Under the pieces are notes generated by a model. That model was not told the DNA's origin and ran no database searches. It was given only the letters and a program-made list of their open reading frames with translations. A stretch of 64,000 nucleotides of DNA from Asanoa sp040676615 (lineage in GTDB: Bacteria > Actinomycetota > Actinomycetes > Mycobacteriales > Micromonosporaceae), in NCBI RefSeq assembly GCF_040676615.1, contig NZ_JBFAPI010000005.1:372001-436000 (forward strand), in the 5' to 3' direction. Below, one piece after another: positions 35,184-44,415 of this stretch. How positions within the stretch are numbered: the first letter of the stretch is position 1; each line of letters opens with the position of its first letter. A program made the translations under genes and the position numbers.

Positions 35184-35759
35184 ATGGAGCCGATGACCTT
35201 TCGCGCCGTCGCCGAGTGGGAGGCGTGGCTGGCCGAGCACCACGACAGCGCCGGCGAGGCGTGGCTGACGATCGCCAAGAAGGGAGCGCCGGCGCCGACC
35301 ATCTCCGCATACGAGGCCGGCGACGTGGCGATCTGTTTCGGCTGGATCGACAGCCAGCGGCGCGGGCTCGACGCAGCGCACTTCCTCCAGCGCTACTCAC
35401 CCCGCCGCAGGGGCGCGCGCTGGTCGCAGGTCAATGTGGACCGTGCCGAGGCGCTGCTCGCCGCCGGGCGGATGCGGCCGGCCGGCTTCGCCCAGATCGA
35501 GGCGGCCAAGGCCGACGGCCGCTGGGCGGCCGCCTACCCGTCGCAGCGGGACGCGAAAAGCCCCGAGGACCTCGACGCGGCCCTGGCGGACAGCCCGGCC
35601 GCGGCCGCGCGGTTCGCCGCGCTCGACAGGACCGGCCGCTACGCCGTCATCCTCAAGCTGACCAGCGCGCCCAGCCCGGCCGCCCGGAAGAAGCGACTGA
35701 CCGCCCTGATCGACCTGCTCGCGAGCGGTGCGCCGATCCCGCCGCCGCAGGTCGGCTGA
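35184..35759 (+). CDS. YdeI/OmpD-associated (bacteriocin-protection-like) protein
   Basis: A 191-residue protein from ATG 35184. It has TFRAVAEWEAWLAEHHDSAG at the start, CFGWIDSQRRGLDAAHFLQRYSPR in the middle and a C-terminal helix (SPAARKKRLTALIDLL). This is the YdeI family, with DUF1801-like and OmdA-like members linked to resistance to peptides. The molecular function is not established. It is divergent from copB across 49 bases. Confidence 0.85.
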   Translation: MEPMTFRAVAEWEAWLAEHHDSAGEAWLTIAKKGAPAPTISAYEAGDVAICFGWIDSQRRGLDAAHFLQRYSPRRRGARWSQVNVDRAEALLAAGRMRPAGFAQIEAAKADGRWAAAYPSQRDAKSPEDLDAALADSPAAAARFAALDRTGRYAVILKLTSAPSPAARKKRLTALIDLLASGAPIPPPQVG

Positions 35760-35792
35760 GCCGCGCCCGACCGTCTCCGCGGCTCCAGCGGC

Positions 35793-35889
35793 CCGGCAGT
35801 CGCCGCGCGGTCCCAGCCGCCCGGCGGTCGCCCCGCGGTCCCAGCCGCCCGGCGGTCGCCGCGCGGCCCCAGCCGCCCGGCGGTCGCCG
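35793..35889. repeat. 28-bp tandem repeat between convergent genes
   Basis: Units 35793-35820, 35821-35848 and 35849-35876 are head-to-tail with one or two base changes each; a partial fourth copy runs to 35889. The unit contains GCGGTCCCAGCCGCCCGG. It fills the gap between the YdeI-like gene and the convergent HelD gene. There are no spacers. Confidence 0.9.
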
Positions 35890-37998
35890 TCAGGCGGTGA
35901 CGTCCACGGTGACCAACCGCTGGGTCGCGCGGGACAGGGCGACGTAGAGCGTGCGGACGCCCGCCGGGCCACCCGCGCGGATCTCGGCCGGCGCGACCAG
36001 CACGACGCCGTCGTACTCCATGCCCTTGGCCTGCAGGCTGGTGACCACCTGGAGCCGGGAGTCGCCGATCTCCTCGAGCCAGCCGGCGACCTCGCCGACC
36101 CGGGCCACCGGCGTGATCACGCCGACCGTGCCCTCGACCTCGCCGAGCACGTCGGTGACCGAGGAACGCACCGCCTCTGGCAGCGAGGCTGCGGGCACCG
36201 ACAGCGCGACGGGCGGCACACCGGTCGACCGCACGGCCACCGGCAGCGGCAGGTCCGGCGCGATCGTGCGGATCTCGGCCGCCGCGACCTCGAAGATCTC
36301 GGCCGAGTTCCGGTAGTTGGTGGTCAGCGAGTAGGCGTTGCGGGCCCGCGAGCCCAGCGCCCGGTCGCGGGCCCGGTCGAGCTCCTCCGCGTCGCCGGTC
36401 CAGGCCGTCTGCGCCGGGTCGCCGACGATCGTCCAGGACGCCAGCCGCCCGCGCCGGCCCAGCATCCGCCACTGCATCGGGGTGACGTCCTGCGACTCGT
36501 CGACCACCACGTGGGCGTACTCCCGGTAGTCGTCGGGCCGCTGGGTCGCCGCCGCCCGGGCCGCGCGGGCCCGCTCGCCGGACGTGCTCACCTCGTAGAC
36601 GCCGCCCGCGACGTGGAACGGGTTGCGCTGCGTCCGGGCCGGTTGCTTGGGCCGGCCGAGCAACTCGTCGAGCTCGTCGAGCAGGGCGATGTCGGCGATC
36701 GTCGGGTTCTCCAGGTCGAAGGCGCCGGTCAGCAGGTCGACCTCGGCCGCCGACAGCAGCCCTTGGGCGTAGCGGCGCAGCCGGGCGGGGTCGCCCAGCC
36801 AGGCCAGCACGTGCCGGGGGCGCAGCCGGGGCCACCACTCCTTGATGAACGAGCGGAAGTCTTCCCGCTCGGCCAGGGTGTCCTCGAACTCGGCGCGCTT
36901 CGGCAGGCCGGGGATCTTCTGCTCCAGCGCCTGTGCCCAGAGCGCGTCGAACAGGCCGTCGATGCCGGCGCGGCGCACCTCGTTGCGGCGGGCGCCGCGG
37001 GGCAACGCCCGGGTCCGGATCCGGTCCAGCGCGTTGCGGTCGAGCCGCAGCAGCGTGCCCCGGTAGAGCAGGCGCAGCGAGGTCGGGCCGTCGGGAACCG
37101 CGTCGTGCGAGGCGCGCTCGAGCACCCGGCGGATCCGCAGCGAGCCCTTGACCGCCGCGACCGGGCCCGGGTCGGTGCGGGTGGCCGACCAGCCCGGCAC
37201 CAGCGTGCCGAGCGAGCGCAGCGTCGCGGACTCCTCGCCCAGCGAGGGCAGCACGGACGCGATGTATTCGACGAACACGGTCGACGGGCCGACCACCAGG
37301 ATGCCGCCGCCGGCGAACCGGTTGCGGTCGGAGTAGAGCAGGTAGGCGGCGCGGTGCAGGGCCACCGCGGTCTTGCCGGTGCCGGGGCCGCCGGACACGA
37401 TCGTGACGCCGCCGCCGGGGGAGCGGATCGCCTGGTCCTGCTCCTGCTGGATGGTGGCGACGATGTCGCGCATGCCGCGCCCGGTCGCCTTCGACAGCGA
37501 GGCCAGCAGCGCGCCGTCGCCGACCACCCGCATCTGCTCGGGTGCCGCGTCGGGGTCGAGCAGGTCGTCTTCGATGCCGGTGACCTTCTCGCCGGACGAC
37601 TGGATCATCCGGCGCCGGATCACGCCCTGCGGCTCGGCCGCGGTCGCCTGGTAGAACGCCGCCGCCGCGGGCGCCCGCCAGTCGACCACCAGCGTCTCGG
37701 CGTTCTCGCCCCGGACGCCGAGCCGGCCGACGTGGAAGGTGGAGCCGCCGCGCAGGTCGAGGCGGCCGAAGACCAGCCCTTCGTGTTCGGCGTCGAGCAG
37801 ATAGCGCCGCCGGGCGGCGTGGAACACGAACGCGTCACGCTCGACCAGCGCGCCGAAGTTGCCGACCGACGCCTGCCGGTAGCCCTCGCGCTCGGCCCGG
37901 GCGGCTTCCGCGCGCAGCTCGGCGACCCGGGCGTAGACCCGGTCGACGTGCTTCTGCTCGGTCGCGATCTCCTGCTGGAGGGTGGTGACGTCGGTCAA
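35890..37998 (-). CDS. helD: HelD-type UvrD-like helicase (RNA polymerase-associated)
   Basis: A 702-residue superfamily 1 helicase-like protein. I use the TTG at 37998, which has GAGGAG about 9 bases upstream. The N-terminal 60 residues form a coiled coil (LQQEIATEQKHVDRVYARV), as in HelD, which enters the RNA polymerase channels. Walker A is GGPGTGKTAVALHRAAYLLY, and the DEAD-like box is VVVDESQDVTPMQWRML. Motif III/IV-type segments are IVGDPAQTAW and TTNYRNSAEI, and motif VI is TLYVALSRATQRL. HelD releases stalled RNA polymerase, and related HelR proteins protect against rifamycins. It has no operon partner. Confidence 0.88.
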   Translation of the reverse strand: MTDVTTLQQEIATEQKHVDRVYARVAELRAEAARAEREGYRQASVGNFGALVERDAFVFHAARRRYLLDAEHEGLVFGRLDLRGGSTFHVGRLGVRGENAETLVVDWRAPAAAAFYQATAAEPQGVIRRRMIQSSGEKVTGIEDDLLDPDAAPEQMRVVGDGALLASLSKATGRGMRDIVATIQQEQDQAIRSPGGGVTIVSGGPGTGKTAVALHRAAYLLYSDRNRFAGGGILVVGPSTVFVEYIASVLPSLGEESATLRSLGTLVPGWSATRTDPGPVAAVKGSLRIRRVLERASHDAVPDGPTSLRLLYRGTLLRLDRNALDRIRTRALPRGARRNEVRRAGIDGLFDALWAQALEQKIPGLPKRAEFEDTLAEREDFRSFIKEWWPRLRPRHVLAWLGDPARLRRYAQGLLSAAEVDLLTGAFDLENPTIADIALLDELDELLGRPKQPARTQRNPFHVAGGVYEVSTSGERARAARAAATQRPDDYREYAHVVVDESQDVTPMQWRMLGRRGRLASWTIVGDPAQTAWTGDAEELDRARDRALGSRARNAYSLTTNYRNSAEIFEVAAAEIRTIAPDLPLPVAVRSTGVPPVALSVPAASLPEAVRSSVTDVLGEVEGTVGVITPVARVGEVAGWLEEIGDSRLQVVTSLQAKGMEYDGVVLVAPAEIRAGGPAGVRTLYVALSRATQRLVTVDVTA

Positions 37999-38151
37999 GC
38001 GGACTGCTCCTCGCGCGATGGATCGGCCGCGGGTCGCGCGGCCAACCCGAACGAGAGTACGGGTCGTCGGGTCGGGACGAATCGGTAACCGGGTCGATGT
38101 GCCCGTCCTCGCACCTCGATAGGATTGCGGTCGAGCCCTTACGGTGGTGCG

Positions 38152-39216
38152 GTGTCGCATCAACGATGGATGATTTACGGCGCCAACGGCTACACCGGCG
38201 ACCTGGTCGCCCGGCTGGCCGTCAGCCGCGGCTCCCGCCCGCTGCTCGCCGGCCGCAACGCCGCCGCGGTCCGCGCCCTCGCCGACGAGCTCGGCCTCGA
38301 CCACGTCGTTTTCGATCTCCGTGACGCCGCCGCCGCCCGCCAGCACCTCGCCGAGGTCGACGTCGTCGCCCACTGCGCCGGCCCGTTCGTGGCCACCTCC
38401 GGCCCGATGGTGCAGGCCTGCCTCGACACCGGCACCCACTATCTCGACGTGACCGGCGAGCTTCCGGTGTTCGAGGCCGTGCTGGCCCGCGACGCCGACG
38501 CCCGGGCCGCCGGGGTGGTGCTGCTGACCGGGGCCGGCTTCGATGTCGTACCCACGGACTGCCTGGCCAATCTCCTACACGCGGCGCTGCCCGACGCCAC
38601 CGCGCTGGAGCTGGCGTTCGTCGCGCCGGGCGGGCTCAGCCGGGGCACCGCGACCACCGGGCTGGCCATGAACGCCAAGGGCGGCTGGCGGCGGGTCGCG
38701 GGCACGCTGGTGCCCACCCCGATCGGCACCCCGGCCCGCGAGGTCCCGTTCCCGTCGAAGGTCCGCCGGGTCGGCGCCGTGCCCTGGGGCGACCTGGTCA
38801 CGGCGCACCGCTCGACCGGGATCGGCGACATCGTCGTCTACACCCGCACACCGGCGCCGGGCCTGCTGCAGAAGCTGATCCGCTTCGCGCCGGTGCGCGC
38901 GCTGGCCGCCCGGGCGATCAAGCGGCAGCCGCCCGGCCCGTCGGCGCAGACCCGGGCGGCCACCACGTGCGAGGTCTGGGGCGAGGTGCGCAACCCGGCC
39001 GGCGAGATCCGCACCGCGACGCTGACCGGCCCCAACGCCTACGACCTGACCGCCGACGCCGTGCACCGGGCGGCCGAGCATCTGCTGGCCGGCACCGGCG
39101 GTAAGGCCGGCGGTGCCGCCCCGCCCGGCGCGCACACCCCGGCGACCGCCTTCGGGCCCGGGTTCCTGGGTCAGCTCGACCGCGTGGTCGTCAGCGAGCC
39201 GTCAAGCGGCCTGTAG
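38152..39216 (+). CDS. Saccharopine dehydrogenase-like NAD(P)-binding protein (trans-acting enoyl reductase family)
   Basis: A 354-residue protein from GTG 38152. The Rossmann motif IYGANGYTGDLVARLA is at 7-22, and VDVVAHCAGPFVATSGPMVQAC and LLTGAGFDVVPTDCLA follow, as in the trans-acting enoyl reductase/saccharopine dehydrogenase-like family. Mycobacterial members act in lipid biosynthesis; the role here is unknown. Its stop overlaps the convergent hydrolase gene by 15 bases. Confidence 0.87.
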   Translation: MSHQRWMIYGANGYTGDLVARLAVSRGSRPLLAGRNAAAVRALADELGLDHVVFDLRDAAAARQHLAEVDVVAHCAGPFVATSGPMVQACLDTGTHYLDVTGELPVFEAVLARDADARAAGVVLLTGAGFDVVPTDCLANLLHAALPDATALELAFVAPGGLSRGTATTGLAMNAKGGWRRVAGTLVPTPIGTPAREVPFPSKVRRVGAVPWGDLVTAHRSTGIGDIVVYTRTPAPGLLQKLIRFAPVRALAARAIKRQPPGPSAQTRAATTCEVWGEVRNPAGEIRTATLTGPNAYDLTADAVHRAAEHLLAGTGGKAGGAAPPGAHTPATAFGPGFLGQLDRVVVSEPSSGL

Positions 39217-40131
39217 GTCGGCCGGGTCGAGATAGTCGCCGAGGGCCGCCCGGGTCACCTCGGCCAGGGCGGCCGTGACGATGGCGGGGCGCTCCAGCAT
39301 CAGCATGTGGCCCGCGCCGGGGCAGACGGTCAGCTCGGCGTCGGGCAGCGCGCCGGCGATCGACTCGGCGCACGGCGGGGGAGTGAGCCGGTCGCGGTCG
39401 CCGACCAGCGCGGCGGCGGGCAGGTTGCCGAGCGCGGCCAGCGTGGCCAACCGCTGCTGCTCGCCGACCGACGAGCGGAACGCGCCGATCGCGGTGAGCT
39501 GGGCCCTCGCCACCGCGGCGGTGGTGACGATCAGGTCCTCGGCGGCGCATCGGTTGCCGAACAGCAGCCAGCGCAACGACGGGGCGAGCGCGCGGAGCAC
39601 GTAACGGTGCACCCGCCAGGAGCCGCCGCGGGCGAGGATGCCGGCGCCGGTGGTCTCGGCGAGGCGGATGATGCGGCTGATCCGCGGCGGGAGTCCGTAC
39701 CTCGTGTGGGTGTGTCCCTCGGCGGTGGTCGAGATGAAGACCAGCCCGGCCACCCGGTCGGCGAACATCTTCGGATGCCCGTGGGCGAACTCCATGATCG
39801 TCATGCCGCCCAGCGAGTGACCGGCGAGCACGATGGGGCCGGTGGGAGCGATGGCGGCGATCACCTCGGCCAGGTCGTCACCGAGCTGGGCCAGGGTGGC
39901 GCCGGTCCGGCTGGTGTCGTCGGAGCGGCCGTGCCCGCGGGCGTCGTAGGCCACCAGCCGCACCGGCCGGCCGAGCGCCTCGGGGAGCCCCACGAGCTGT
40001 CGGTGCCAGGTGCGGGTGTCCAGGGTCCAGCCGTGCAACAGCAGGACCGTGACGGGTGCCTCGTCGGCCCCGCTCACCTCGACGTGGAGCCGCACGCCGT
40101 CGGGCAGTGTCACCGTGGTCCGCTCCGGCAT
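39202..40131 (-). CDS. Alpha/beta hydrolase
   Basis: A 309-residue cytoplasmic hydrolase. ATG 40131 has GGGAGGTGA just upstream. The pattern is LLLHGWTLDTRTWHRQL (oxyanion region), VAYDARGHGRSD, nucleophile elbow VLAGHSLGGMT, LVGDRDRLTPP (acid) and PGAGHMLMLERP (histidine). It is a typical epoxide-hydrolase/lactonase-like member. The substrate is unknown. Confidence 0.88.
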   Translation of the reverse strand: MPERTTVTLPDGVRLHVEVSGADEAPVTVLLLHGWTLDTRTWHRQLVGLPEALGRPVRLVAYDARGHGRSDDTSRTGATLAQLGDDLAEVIAAIAPTGPIVLAGHSLGGMTIMEFAHGHPKMFADRVAGLVFISTTAEGHTHTRYGLPPRISRIIRLAETTGAGILARGGSWRVHRYVLRALAPSLRWLLFGNRCAAEDLIVTTAAVARAQLTAIGAFRSSVGEQQRLATLAALGNLPAAALVGDRDRLTPPPCAESIAGALPDAELTVCPGAGHMLMLERPAIVTAALAEVTRAALGDYLDPADLQAA

Positions 40132-40387
40132 GGTCACCTCCCGTGCGAGGATTCCCCACCGATGTTCACCATCACACATACCGAGCAGTAACAATCATGC
40201 CTTAAGCTGCGTTCAGGCCGCCAGATCAAAGATCCAGTATCACCCGGTATCGGCGAAACTGCGCCAAATGGGCGCCTTGCCAAGGCCGGGGCAACGTAAA
40301 GAAAAGCATCAATTACCGACGGTAGCCTCGACACGAGACCGGTTCACCTGTTGAAGTAAGGACTCGGTCTGCACAACGGGAGGCTGG

Positions 40388-41239
40388 GTGGACGAGCTGA
40401 TCGCGGAGGCAAAAGAGGTCGCGACCGCCGCCGCGGCCCGGCTGGGCATCAGCGTGCGCGAGTTGCGTGATCCGGCGGCGCACGAAGAGGCGGCACAGCT
40501 GTTCGGCAGGATCTGGCGGGCCGACTCACCGAGCCAGCTGCTCGACGCGCGGATGATGCGCGCGCTCGCCTACGCCGGCAACTACGTGGTGGGTGCCTTC
40601 CGGGGTGAGACGCTGATCGGTGCGGCCGTCGCGTTCTTCGGCATCGACCACCTGCACTCGCACATCACCGGTGTCGACCCGGCGACCCAGAGTCGTGGCG
40701 CCGGGCACGCCATCAAGCTGCATCAACGCGCCTGGGCACTCGACCGGCGGATCGAGTCGGTGCACTGGACGTTCGACCCGCTGATCGGCCGCAACGCCTA
40801 CTTCAACCTGCACAAGCTGGGCGCCCGTGCGGTCAAGTACCTGCCGGACTTCTACGGCCGGATGACCGACGGGATCAACGCCGGCGACGCCACCAGCGAC
40901 CGTCTCTACATCCAGTGGGACGTCGCCTCGCCCGAGGCGATCGCGGCCGCGGCGGGCGACACCCGGGAGATCAACATGCAGGCGGTGTACGCCGCCGGCG
41001 CCGAGGTGGCCCTCGCCCGCGACGACTTCGGTCGCCCGAACCCCGGCAAGGCGATCTACGACGGCCGGCCGCTGCTGGTCGCCGTGCCGATCGACATCGA
41101 AGCCATGCGGGGCACCGACCCGCCCCTCGCCGTCGCCTGGCGGAGAGAGGTCGGTGACGCGCTGTGCGCGGCATTCGAAGCCGGATACCGGATCGCGGGG
41201 ATGGCCCGCGACGGTTGGTACGTCATGGAAGCCGAGTAA
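40388..41239 (+). CDS. GNAT-like acyltransferase paired with an enolase-superfamily gene
   Basis: A 283-residue protein from GTG 40388 with GGGAGG upstream. The core (FRGETLIGAAVAFFGIDH, then HSHITGVDPATQSRGAGHAIKLHQR) has the GNAT layout; the acyl-CoA loop R-G-A-G-H-A is visible. The next gene, 11 bases downstream, belongs to the OSBS/N-succinylamino-acid racemase group. In some bacteria a GNAT succinyltransferase and this racemase convert D-amino acids to L-forms through N-succinyl intermediates. I infer the same pairing here. It is not proven, since a menaquinone role is also possible for the second gene. Confidence 0.75.
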   Translation: MDELIAEAKEVATAAAARLGISVRELRDPAAHEEAAQLFGRIWRADSPSQLLDARMMRALAYAGNYVVGAFRGETLIGAAVAFFGIDHLHSHITGVDPATQSRGAGHAIKLHQRAWALDRRIESVHWTFDPLIGRNAYFNLHKLGARAVKYLPDFYGRMTDGINAGDATSDRLYIQWDVASPEAIAAAAGDTREINMQAVYAAGAEVALARDDFGRPNPGKAIYDGRPLLVAVPIDIEAMRGTDPPLAVAWRREVGDALCAAFEAGYRIAGMARDGWYVMEAE

Positions 41240-41250
41240 AGGAACCAGTC

Positions 41251-42369
41251 TTGAACCTCCGTGGTCTCGAGCTCCGCCGCATCGCGATGCCGCTGGTGAG
41301 CCCCTTCCGCACCTCGTTCGGCACCGAGACCGCCCGCGACGTGCTGCTGGTCCGCGCCGTGGGCGAGACCGCGGAGGGCTGGGGCGAGTGCGTCGCCATG
41401 TCCGAGCCGCTCTACTCCAGCGAACACGTCGACGGCGCGGCCGAGGTGATCCGCCGCTTCCTGCTGCCCGAGGTGATCGCGTTGGCCAAGGCCGGCGAGC
41501 TGACCGTGCCCCGGCTGGAGGCGGCCCTCGACCGGATCAAGGGCCACCCGATGGCCAAGGCGGCCGTGCTGACCGCGCTGCTCGACCTGTCGCTGCGCGA
41601 CTCCGGCACGTCCTTCGGCGCCTACCTCGGCGCCGTCCGCACCTCCGTGCCGGCGGGCGTCTCGGTCGGCATCATGTCGTCGATTCCCGCCCTGCTCGAC
41701 GCCGTGGACGGCTACCGGGCCCAGGGCTATGTGCGGATCAAGCTCAAGATCGAGCCGGGCTGGGACGTCGAACCGGTCCGCGCCGTCCGCGAGCGCTTCG
41801 GCGACGACCTGCTCCTGCAGGTCGACGCCAACACCGCCTACACCCTGGCCGACGCCCGCCAGTTGGCCCGCCTCGACCCGTTCGACCTGCTGCTGATCGA
41901 GCAGCCGCTGCCCGAAGACGACCTGCGCGGCCATGCCGCCCTGGCCCTGCTGATCCGCACCCCGGTCTGCCTCGACGAGTCGATCACCTCGGCCCGGGCC
42001 GCGGCCGACGCGATCGCGCTGGGCGCCACCTCGGTGGTCAACGTCAAGCCCGGCCGGGTCGGCGGCTATCTGGAGGCCCGGCGGGTGCACGACGTCTGCG
42101 CCGCGCACGGCGTGCCGGTCTGGTGTGGCGGGATGCTGGAGACCGGCCTGGGCCGGGCGGCCAACGTGGCGCTGGCGGCGCTGCCCAACTTCATCCTGCC
42201 CGGCGACACCTCGGCGTCGGACCGCTACTTCGCCCGCGACATCACCGAGCCGTTCGTGCTCGACGGCGGCCACGTCGCGGTGCCCACCGGCCCGGGCCTG
42301 GGCGTGACGCCCGACCTCGACTATCTGACCGAGATCACCACGTCGACGGAGTGGCTGCCGCTGTCGTGA
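41251..42369 (+). CDS. o-Succinylbenzoate synthase / N-succinylamino-acid racemase (enolase superfamily)
   Basis: A 372-residue protein. The TTG at 41251 has AAAGGAA about 6 bases upstream. The muconate-lactonizing-enzyme fold is clear: RIKLKIEPGWD holds the KxK catalytic lysine. LQVDANTAY, LIEQPL and CLDESI carry the three metal ligands (Asp, Glu, Asp), and VNVKPGRVGG the second lysine. OSBS and racemase activities cannot be separated by sequence alone. The adjacent GNAT gene favours the racemase pathway. Its 3' end overlaps a convergent small gene by 35 bases. Confidence 0.88.
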   Translation: MNLRGLELRRIAMPLVSPFRTSFGTETARDVLLVRAVGETAEGWGECVAMSEPLYSSEHVDGAAEVIRRFLLPEVIALAKAGELTVPRLEAALDRIKGHPMAKAAVLTALLDLSLRDSGTSFGAYLGAVRTSVPAGVSVGIMSSIPALLDAVDGYRAQGYVRIKLKIEPGWDVEPVRAVRERFGDDLLLQVDANTAYTLADARQLARLDPFDLLLIEQPLPEDDLRGHAALALLIRTPVCLDESITSARAAADAIALGATSVVNVKPGRVGGYLEARRVHDVCAAHGVPVWCGGMLETGLGRAANVALAALPNFILPGDTSASDRYFARDITEPFVLDGGHVAVPTGPGLGVTPDLDYLTEITTSTEWLPLS

Positions 42370-42553
42370 CCTCGCCGGCCGGTGTGGCCGGGCCCGCGGC
42401 GCCGGCCGTGCCGCGGCCGAGGGCGAGGGCGGCGAGCACGATGCCGGCCAGGCTGATCACGATGGCCAACCCCGCGATGACAAGTGCGACCGTCACCAGC
42501 AGGCTGCGCTGCCGCTGATGCGACGAGACGACCGGTCCGCGCGGATGGTGCAC
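42335..42553 (-). CDS. Small single-helix membrane protein
   Basis: A 72-residue protein with one strong transmembrane helix (residues about 19-46, LLVTVALVIAGLAIVISLAG) and a short Thr/Ala/Pro-rich tail. No family is recognised. Its 3' part overlaps the enolase-superfamily gene, which is tolerated elsewhere in this window. Moderate support only. Confidence 0.5.
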   Translation of the reverse strand: MHHPRGPVVSSHQRQRSLLVTVALVIAGLAIVISLAGIVLAALALGRGTAGAAGPATPAGEVTTAAATPSTW

Positions 42554-43056
42554 GAACAGACGCTACGTCCACCTTGGGATGCTTGGTATTCGCCGTTCGA
42601 GTGACAACCCCCCGCACTGATCAGGTCGTCGAGGCCGCGAACTGACGGACGACCGCGTCTTGGTGGCGAACAGGATGGCGCCGATGATCCGGTCTCCGAA
42701 GAAGGCCGGGCTAAAACCGGCTGCGAGTGTGGCCGCAGGTCCGATGTGGATGCGCACTCGCCGGCACGTCCGTGTAATCGGTTTCGCAGGGCCTGCACAA
42801 GGGATCGCAGCTCCAGTGAACGGCATGTTACGGGGCTGTTGACGAAATCGATTACATCATGTCTACTACGAGCCAACTTCGCTTTCGATACGGAAAGTGC
42901 TGGACAACATGACGGCTGGGTCATCGATGTTTCGCCAGCTGGGCCGGCGTCGCCCGACCGGCATGTCCGCAGTGGATAGCGACCTTCCGCGACAACTCTC
43001 GGTACACGGCTGACCGCGCGTCAGCCCGCTTCAGGGCACGACATCGAGGAGGAACG
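42554..43056. other. Promoter region of the sugar ABC transporter operon
   Basis: About 500 bases without a convincing gene. It holds the LacI-type operator at 42844-42855 and, just before the start, GAGGAGGAA (the ribosome-binding site of the binding protein gene). The stretch 42600-42900 is markedly less GC-rich than its surroundings. Confidence 0.5.
42844..42855. promoter_or_regulatory. LacI-type operator, ABC transporter operon
   Basis: GAAATCGATTAC, centred on AATCGATT, differs by one position from the palindrome GAAATCGATTTC at 50166-50177 and is about 200 bases upstream of the solute-binding protein gene. It matches the other two copies in the locus (49046-49059 and 50165-50178). Confidence 0.8.
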
Positions 43057-44397
43057 GTGAGCAAAAGGCATATCACGTCGGCCATCGTGTCGACGGTTCT
43101 TGCCGCTTCGCTGGCCCTGGCGGGCTGCGGCAGCGGTGGTGACGAGGCGACGACGACGACTGACGGCAAGACTGTCGTCACCTTCTGGCAGCAGCAGTTC
43201 GAGGACTACCAGCAGGCCTGGTTCAAGAAGCAGGTCGACGCGTACAACAAGACCCAGGACAAGGTGAAGGTCGAGCTCCAGGTGGTGCCGGCCGACACCT
43301 GGGCGCAGAAGCTCAAGGCGGCCCAGGCCGCCGGCAAGGCGCCCGACGTGGCCACTACCAGCTACGGCAACATCCCGGCTGGCGCGGCCAACGGCGAGCT
43401 GGCGGAGCTCGACGGGCTACTGCCCGCCGAGGCGTTCACCGACATCAAGGACAACGTCAAGGACTTCGTCACCATCAACGGCAAGCACTTCGCGTACCCG
43501 ATGCTGGTGGAACCCTCGACGGTGCTCTACTACCGCAAGGACCTCGTGCAGGCGGCCGGCCTCGACCCGGCCAACCCGCCGAAGTCCTGGTCGGAGCTGT
43601 CGACCTGGGCCACCAAGCTGACCAGCGGCAAGGTCAAGGGCATGACGATCGCGTCGATCCCGGCCGACCTCGGCTGGTCGAGCTGGGGTCTGCAGTACAA
43701 CGCCTGCGGCCACCTGCCGGTCGCTGACGACTGGTCGAAGTCGGTCGCCACCGACTCCTGCTTCGCCCAGCTGCTCGACTTCTACCGGAGCCTTTACCAG
43801 AGCGGCGTGATGCCCAAGCAGCCCAAGGTGGGCTACGCGGACGGCTCGCCGTACGGTCAGGGTGAGGTCGCGATGATGGCCGGCGGTTCCTGGGTCGTGG
43901 GCCAGCTCAAGAACGAGTTCCCGGCGATGATCGAGAAGACTGCGGTCGCGCCGTTCCCCTCCATCGACGGCGACCAGACCAAGCCCACGGCCACCCTCGG
44001 CGGTTGGACGCTCACCGTCGACGGCAAGTCCAAGGCGAAGGAGCAGGCGGCCGGGTTCATCGGTTGGCTGCTGGCCGGCGACCCGGCCCTGATGGCGGAC
44101 TTCTTCAAGGCCAGCGGCTTCTCCAAGTACACCGTGCGCGCCTCGGTCGACCGTGCGCTGGAGACCAACCCCGACGCCACCGCGGACCCGTTCATGAAGA
44201 CCATCTCGGACAAGGTCGTGCCGTACGGCAAGGCGGAGCCGGCCTACCCGTGGGAGATCGCGCTCGCGTTCGGCACCGCGATCGAGTCCGCCATGAAGGG
44301 CAACGCCGACGTCGCGGCCGCCCTGAAGAAGGCCGACTCCGAGATCAACGACATCATCAAGAAGCAGTCCCTCGCGGGGACCGCACCCCAACGCTGA
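43057..44397 (+). CDS. Extracellular sugar-binding lipoprotein (family 1 SBP)
   Basis: A 446-residue lipoprotein. GTG 43057 has GAGGAGGAA about 5 bases upstream. The signal peptide ends in a lipobox LAGC with Cys24. The mature part shows the family 1 (maltose-type) layout: TVVTFWQQQFEDYQQAWFKK, KAAQAAGKAPDVATTSY and GEVAMMAGGSWVVGQLK. It captures an oligosaccharide for the two permeases encoded next. No ATPase is encoded in the operon, as is usual in actinomycetes that share MsiK. In this locus the cargo is most likely a D-arabino-oligosaccharide (inference). Confidence 0.92.
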   Translation: MSKRHITSAIVSTVLAASLALAGCGSGGDEATTTTDGKTVVTFWQQQFEDYQQAWFKKQVDAYNKTQDKVKVELQVVPADTWAQKLKAAQAAGKAPDVATTSYGNIPAGAANGELAELDGLLPAEAFTDIKDNVKDFVTINGKHFAYPMLVEPSTVLYYRKDLVQAAGLDPANPPKSWSELSTWATKLTSGKVKGMTIASIPADLGWSSWGLQYNACGHLPVADDWSKSVATDSCFAQLLDFYRSLYQSGVMPKQPKVGYADGSPYGQGEVAMMAGGSWVVGQLKNEFPAMIEKTAVAPFPSIDGDQTKPTATLGGWTLTVDGKSKAKEQAAGFIGWLLAGDPALMADFFKASGFSKYTVRASVDRALETNPDATADPFMKTISDKVVPYGKAEPAYPWEIALAFGTAIESAMKGNADVAAALKKADSEINDIIKKQSLAGTAPQR

Positions 44398-44415
44398 TCT
44401 CCCGTAGCCGGGACC

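Noticed and set aside
35793..35889. CRISPR array
   Set aside because: Three and a half direct units without spacers; simple tandem repeat.
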